Shown here: one piece after another, positions 60,212 through 64,000 of the stretch
Layout: each line of letters begins with the position of its first letter
How positions within the stretch are numbered: position 1 is the first letter of the stretch
Assembly: GCF_947648125.1 (NCBI RefSeq)
Contig: NZ_CANSMR010000002.1
Span: 124,001-188,000, forward strand
Origin: an uncultured Bradyrhizobium sp.
Lineage (GTDB): Bacteria > Pseudomonadota > Alphaproteobacteria > Rhizobiales > Xanthobacteraceae
Direction: 5' to 3'
DNA length: 64,000 nucleotides
Translations under genes and position numbers: made by a program
The notes under the pieces: generated by a model
What the model was told of the DNA's origin: nothing
Database searches by the model: none
The model's input: the letters and a program-made list of their open reading frames with translations, nothing else

Positions 60212-61447
60212 ATGAAACAGCCTGATTCTTTGAAATCCCCTGCCCGCCGCGCCGTTCTGAAGGCGGCGCTTGCGGCTGGCATGACAGTCGGAACTCCGCT
60301 CGGCGCACTGGCGGCCGCGCCTCCGGGCTTCGATCAGTGGCGCGACAATTTTCGCGCCCGTGCACTGGCAAAAGGCATCTCCGAGGCGACCTGGAATCGT
60401 TGCATGGGACGGGTCGAACCCGACATGAGCGTGTTCAAGCAGATGCGCAACCAGCCCGAATTCCACGAGCAGATCTGGCAGTACATCAACCGCCGCGTCT
60501 CCGACTGGCGGGTCATCCACGGCCGCGAGGCACTGAAGAAGAACGAGGCGCTGTTCGCCCGCATCGAGCGCGACTTCGGCGTCGAGCGCGGCACGCTGCT
60601 CGCGCTGTGGGGCGTCGAGTCAGCCTATGGCGATCCACTGGTGCAGCAGAACCACATGACGCCGGTGTTTCCCTCGCTTGCCGCACTCGCCTGGAACGAG
60701 CCGCGCCGCAAGGCCTATTGGGAAACCGAGCTGATCAACGCGATGAAGATCGTGCAGCGCGGCTGGAGCACGCCGGCCGAGATGAACGGCTCCTGGGCCG
60801 GCGCGATGGGCCATTCGCAGTGGATGCCGGAAGTCTGGCTCAATGTCGGCTTCGACTATGACGGCGACGGCAAGGTCTCGCCGTTCGGCCGCCCCGACGA
60901 CGCGCTCGGTTCGACCGCGAAATATCTCGTCAATCGCGGCAAATGGCACCGCGGCGAGCATTGGGGCTACGAGGTGCGCGCACCCGGCGGCGGCGCCGGC
61001 GGCAGCCGCACCTATGCGGCCTGGGCGAGCGCCGGCGTCGTCAGAGCCGACGGCCAGCCGTTCCCGCAACCGAACGCGTCGGCGCAGCTCTGGATCCCGG
61101 TCGCGGGCGGTCCGGCCTTCCTGCTCGGCCCGAACTTCAATTCGGTGAAGAGCTACAATCCGTCGATGAACTACGCGCTGGCAATCTGCCATCTCGGCGA
61201 TCGCTGTCTCGGCGGGCCGCCCTTCATCCAGCCGTTCCCGGGCTCGGAGCGCGCGCTGACGCTTGCCGAGGTGCAGGAAATGCAGACGCGGCTGACCAAG
61301 GCCGGCTTCGACACCGGCGGCACCGACGGCCGCGTGGGCAACGACACGATGCAGGCGATCAAGGATTTCCAGACCAGGGCAGGCCTGCTGCCCGCCGACG
61401 GTTACGGCGGGCTCAAGGTGCTGGCGCGGCTGCGGCAAGGCGGCTGA
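60212..61447 (+). CDS. Lytic murein transglycosylase (MltB-type) with peptidoglycan-binding domain
   Basis: The 411-residue protein has an N-terminal export signal with a twin-Arg-like SPARRAVLKAA. The catalytic domain has LLALWGVESAYGDP (catalytic Glu), AWNEPRRKAYWETELINAM, GSWAGAMGHSQWMPEVWL and FDYDGDGKVSPFGRPDDALGS, with a break. A C-terminal PG_binding_1 domain (VQEMQTRLTKAGFDTGGTDG) follows. It cleaves glycan strands to anhydro-muropeptides in the periplasm. Confidence 0.93.
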   Translation: MKQPDSLKSPARRAVLKAALAAGMTVGTPLGALAAAPPGFDQWRDNFRARALAKGISEATWNRCMGRVEPDMSVFKQMRNQPEFHEQIWQYINRRVSDWRVIHGREALKKNEALFARIERDFGVERGTLLALWGVESAYGDPLVQQNHMTPVFPSLAALAWNEPRRKAYWETELINAMKIVQRGWSTPAEMNGSWAGAMGHSQWMPEVWLNVGFDYDGDGKVSPFGRPDDALGSTAKYLVNRGKWHRGEHWGYEVRAPGGGAGGSRTYAAWASAGVVRADGQPFPQPNASAQLWIPVAGGPAFLLGPNFNSVKSYNPSMNYALAICHLGDRCLGGPPFIQPFPGSERALTLAEVQEMQTRLTKAGFDTGGTDGRVGNDTMQAIKDFQTRAGLLPADGYGGLKVLARLRQGG

Positions 61448-61473
61448 TCGGCGCTCACCGCGACCGAGGCTGC

Positions 61474-61563
61474 GTAGCCCGGATGGAGCACCGCGAAATC
61501 CGGGGCGGCTCTCGCCTGTGATATGACCGGTCCCGGATTGCGCTGCGCTCCATCCGGGCTACG
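61474..61563. repeat. Inverted intergenic repeat
   Basis: GTAGCCCGGATGGAGC and GCTCCATCCGGGCTAC form the outer arms, with imperfect inner pairing. It lies between the convergent transglycosylase and SDR genes and looks like a dispersed palindromic unit. Confidence 0.7.
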
Positions 61564-61574
61564 ACAGTTTGCTG

Positions 61575-62393
61575 CTAACGGGCCGCCGGCTGCCGCACCA
61601 CGCCGCCGGCGTTCATGCCGCCGTCGATCACGAGCTCGGTGCCGGTGACGTAACGCGACGCATCGGAGGCGAGATAGAGCACGCCTTGCGCGATCTCGAT
61701 CGCCTGGCCGGCGCGGCCGAGCGGCGTTGCGAACCTGGCGCGCTCCTCCGGATCGATCGGTGCGTTCTGGCCGGCGCCCGTCGCGCCGGTCGGGATCTTG
61801 CCCCAGATCGGCGTGTCGATGATGCCGGGATGCACGGAGTTGACGCGGATGCCGTCGTTCACCTGCGCGCATTCCATCGCGATCGATTTGGCGAACAGCC
61901 GCACCGCGCCCTTGGTCGCGCTGTAGCCGGAGAGTGTCGCCGCGCCGCGCAGGCCGGCAAGCGACGACATCATGATGATCGAGCCGCCGCCAGTTTTACG
62001 CATCAGCGGCAGCGAATGTTTCACCGACAGAAATACGCCGTCGATATTGATGGCGGTCTGCCGGCGCCAGTCTGCGAGCGACATCTCGACAATCGACGGC
62101 GCCCCGATGCCGATGCCGGCGTTGGAGACCATGATGTCGAGGCGTCCATAGCGCTTGCCGATATCAGCGACGACCTCGATCCAGCGCTCCTCGCTCGTGA
62201 CATCCTGCGGCAGGAAGATCACCTCGCGCCCAGCCTTCTTGAGCCGCGCGGCGAGCTCGGGGCCCCTCAACTCGTCGATATCGGTCGCAATGACCGTCGC
62301 GCCTTCCTGCGCCAACAATTCGACGATCGCCTCGCCAATACCCGACGCGCCACCGGTCACCAGCGCGACCTTGCCTTCAACCTGTCCTGCCAT
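61575..62393 (-). CDS. Short-chain dehydrogenase/reductase
   Basis: The 272-residue SDR has the dinucleotide motif TGGASGIGEAI, NAGIGIG, the catalytic Ser-Tyr-Lys in MMSSLAGLRG and YSATKGA, and a C-terminal ELVIDGGMNAGG. Asp at TDIDE after the second strand suggests NAD preference. The substrate is unknown. An upstream GTG (62399) is an alternative start. It is 18 bp after recJ in the same direction. Confidence 0.9.
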   Translation of the reverse strand: MAGQVEGKVALVTGGASGIGEAIVELLAQEGATVIATDIDELRGPELAARLKKAGREVIFLPQDVTSEERWIEVVADIGKRYGRLDIMVSNAGIGIGAPSIVEMSLADWRRQTAINIDGVFLSVKHSLPLMRKTGGGSIIMMSSLAGLRGAATLSGYSATKGAVRLFAKSIAMECAQVNDGIRVNSVHPGIIDTPIWGKIPTGATGAGQNAPIDPEERARFATPLGRAGQAIEIAQGVLYLASDASRYVTGTELVIDGGMNAGGVVRQPAAR

Positions 62394-62411
62394 GTGCACT
62401 CCCGACGTTTC

Positions 62412-64000
62412 TTATCTGATCACCGCCGGGCCCTGATCCGGTACCGCGACGTCGAGCACACGGAATTGCACACGTTCGGTGCCTTGCCAACGGTCGACTG
62501 CGAGAGAGCCCGCCACGTGCAATTGCTGGCCGCGATTTTGCGTCAAGGCGCTGCCGAGCTTCTGTCCGACCGAGCGGAATGCGATACCGTTGACGATGGA
62601 ACCGTCGCCGGACTTGAAGCGCAGCCGCAAATGCGCCTGCCCGACCTCGTCGGCATAGACCAGCTGATGCGACGGCAGCGCGACCACCGGCTCCGGATTG
62701 GCGGCACCGAACGGACCCGCGCGATTGAGCGTCGCGGCGAATTCCGGCGTCACCGCGCGCGCGGTGACCGCGCCATCGATGAACAGCTCGTTCTCGTGGC
62801 GCGAGTTGGCAACGTCGGCCGCCAGCGCGCTTTCCATGTAGGCGCGGAATTCGGCGAGCTTCTCCTTGCGCAGCGTGACGCCGGCCGCCATCGCGTGCCC
62901 GCCGCCTTTCATCAACAAACCGTCGTGCACGGCCTGCCGCACCGCCTTGCCGATATCGACGCCGCCGATCGAGCGGCCCGATCCGGTGCCGATGCCGCCC
63001 GGCTCGAGCGCGATCGCAAAGGCCGGCCGCGCGAACTTCTCCTTCAGCCGCGCCGCGACCAGCCCGACCACGCCGGGATGCCAGCCTTCCGCCGCGGTGA
63101 CGATGACAGCGCCCTTGTCCTCGAGCCCGAGCGAGGCCAGCGCCTCGGCTTCGGCCTGCGCCTCGGCCGCCTGCTCGATCACCCGCCGTTCGGCATTGAG
63201 GCGATCAAGCTCGGCCGCGATCCGCGCAGCCTCCGAGACATCGCCTTCGAGCAGCAGCCGCACGCCGAGATCGGCGCGCCCGATGCGGCCGCCGGCATTA
63301 ATGCGCGGGCCCAGCATGAAGCCGAGATGCCAGGCCTCCGGCGGGCCATTGAGCCGCGCCACATCCATCAGCGCGGTGTGGCCGACATGGTCGCGGCGGC
63401 GCATCGCGATCAGGCCCTTGGCGACGAAGGCCCGGTTGAGCCCGATCAGCGGCGCGACGTCGGCGACGGTGCCGAGCGCAACGTGATGCAGCACGCTGAG
63501 CAGGTCGGGCTCCGGCATCTCGCGGGTCCAGAAGCCGCGCTGGCGCAATTCACGATTCACCGCAACCAAGGTCACCAGCACGAGGCCGACGGCAGCGAGA
63601 TGGCCGAGCCCCGAGAGATCGTCGGGCCGGTTCGGATTGACCAGCGCGTCGACCTCGGGCAACTCGTCGCCGGTCTGGTGATGATCGATCACCACCACCG
63701 ACATCCCGAGCTTCTTGGCTTCCGCCAGCGGCTCGATGCTGGTGGTGCCGCAATCGACCGTGACCAGCAGCGTCGCGCCCTTGGCCGCCAGCGCGCGGAC
63801 GGCGTCGACGTTCGGACCGTAGCCTTCGAAGATGCGGTCGGGAATGTGGATCAGCGGGTCCAGCCCGCAATGGCGCAGATGCCAGGTCAGCAGCGCCGCC
63901 GAGGTCGCGCCGTCGACGTCGTAGTCGCCGAAGATCGCGACCTTCTCGCCGCGATCAGCGGCGTCGGCAATCCGCTTGGCCGCATGCTCCATCTCGGTGA
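62412..64000 (-). CDS. recJ: Single-stranded-DNA-specific exonuclease RecJ (partial, 5' end outside window)
   Basis: The visible 529 residues begin inside the DHH phosphoesterase domain. They include IFGDYDVDGATSAALL, VDCGTTSIEPLAEA, VVVIDHHQTGDELPE (DHH motif), a DHHA1 region (GGGHAMAAGVTL) and a C-terminal OB-like domain ending VPDQGPAVIR. RecJ degrades single-stranded DNA 5' to 3' in recombination and mismatch repair. The first codons lie beyond 64000. Confidence 0.95.
   Translation of the reverse strand, partial: TEMEHAAKRIADAADRGEKVAIFGDYDVDGATSAALLTWHLRHCGLDPLIHIPDRIFEGYGPNVDAVRALAAKGATLLVTVDCGTTSIEPLAEAKKLGMSVVVIDHHQTGDELPEVDALVNPNRPDDLSGLGHLAAVGLVLVTLVAVNRELRQRGFWTREMPEPDLLSVLHHVALGTVADVAPLIGLNRAFVAKGLIAMRRRDHVGHTALMDVARLNGPPEAWHLGFMLGPRINAGGRIGRADLGVRLLLEGDVSEAARIAAELDRLNAERRVIEQAAEAQAEAEALASLGLEDKGAVIVTAAEGWHPGVVGLVAARLKEKFARPAFAIALEPGGIGTGSGRSIGGVDIGKAVRQAVHDGLLMKGGGHAMAAGVTLRKEKLAEFRAYMESALAADVANSRHENELFIDGAVTARAVTPEFAATLNRAGPFGAANPEPVVALPSHQLVYADEVGQAHLRLRFKSGDGSIVNGIAFRSVGQKLGSALTQNRGQQLHVAGSLAVDRWQGTERVQFRVLDVAVPDQGPAVIR

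Noticed and set aside
1-64000. rRNA genes, CRISPR arrays and transposase-bearing insertion sequences
   Set aside because: Looked for on both strands; none was seen. The only mobile element supported is the tRNA-Glu-integrated one.

Overview
The window reads as chromosome of a GC-rich alphaproteobacterium of the Bradyrhizobium/Rhizobiales kind. Support for this comes from an NDUFS4-like complex I accessory subunit, a double cold-shock-domain protein beside a DUF192 protein, small Gly/Tyr-rich secreted proteins, an OpgC protein, PilZ-fused signalling proteins, and many palindromic intergenic repeats. The species assignment is inference from gene content; no rRNA is present.

Region 1 (1-11.8 kb) is mostly metabolism. 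It holds a PilZ-PAS-GGEEF diguanylate cyclase, then a leucine/isovalerate degradation operon (isovaleryl-CoA dehydrogenase, methylcrotonyl-CoA carboxylase beta and alpha, HMG-CoA lyase) read leftward. A TetR regulator is divergent from this operon, with two related candidate operators between them. An Lrp/AsnC regulator, an NDUFS4-like protein, OpgC and a two-domain VOC protein follow.

Region 2 (12.0-18.2 kb) is a compact thiazole/oxazole-modified microcin (TOMM, LAP-type RiPP) locus. It encodes a Cys-rich precursor, a fused E1-like/YcaO cyclodehydratase and a SagB-type dehydrogenase. A NodU-type carbamoyltransferase is convergent at its end. No exporter or immunity gene is recognisable.

Region 3 (18.5-28.5 kb) is a patchwork of small secreted or membrane proteins and housekeeping genes: cyclase, tRNA-Pro, DUF192, cold shock, sirtuin, GrlR-like, glyoxalase, GST and PilZ. 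It contains several structured repeats.

Region 4 (28,635-44,497) is a 15.9-kb phage-derived integrated element in the 3' end of tRNA-Glu, bounded by a 16-bp direct repeat. It carries a tyrosine integrase, AlpA-like and ribbon-helix-helix regulators, a Cro-like HTH protein, a serine resolvase, a TGTCCC site array, a terminase large subunit, a cold-shock protein, many small unknown genes and a tape-measure-like protein. No portal, capsid or tail-tube gene is recognisable. The attachment core lies inside the integrase reading frame, so integration swaps the integrase C-terminus; the 3' end of the episomal integrase gene is stranded at the far left end of the element.

Region 5 (44.9-64 kb) is chromosomal again. 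It holds a lipoprotein, a carbamoylase-type hydrolase, a TSUP permease, PrsW and HdeD-like proteins. A DAHP synthase gene is preceded by an aromatic-codon leader peptide and terminator. The EF-P modification pair epmA-epmB lies divergent to efp. Then come an M23 peptidase, a periplasmic chorismate mutase, a DapA-family lyase, a cupin, a carboxymuconolactone decarboxylase-like gene divergent from a MarR regulator with paired palindromic operators, a lytic transglycosylase, an SDR and the 3' part of recJ.
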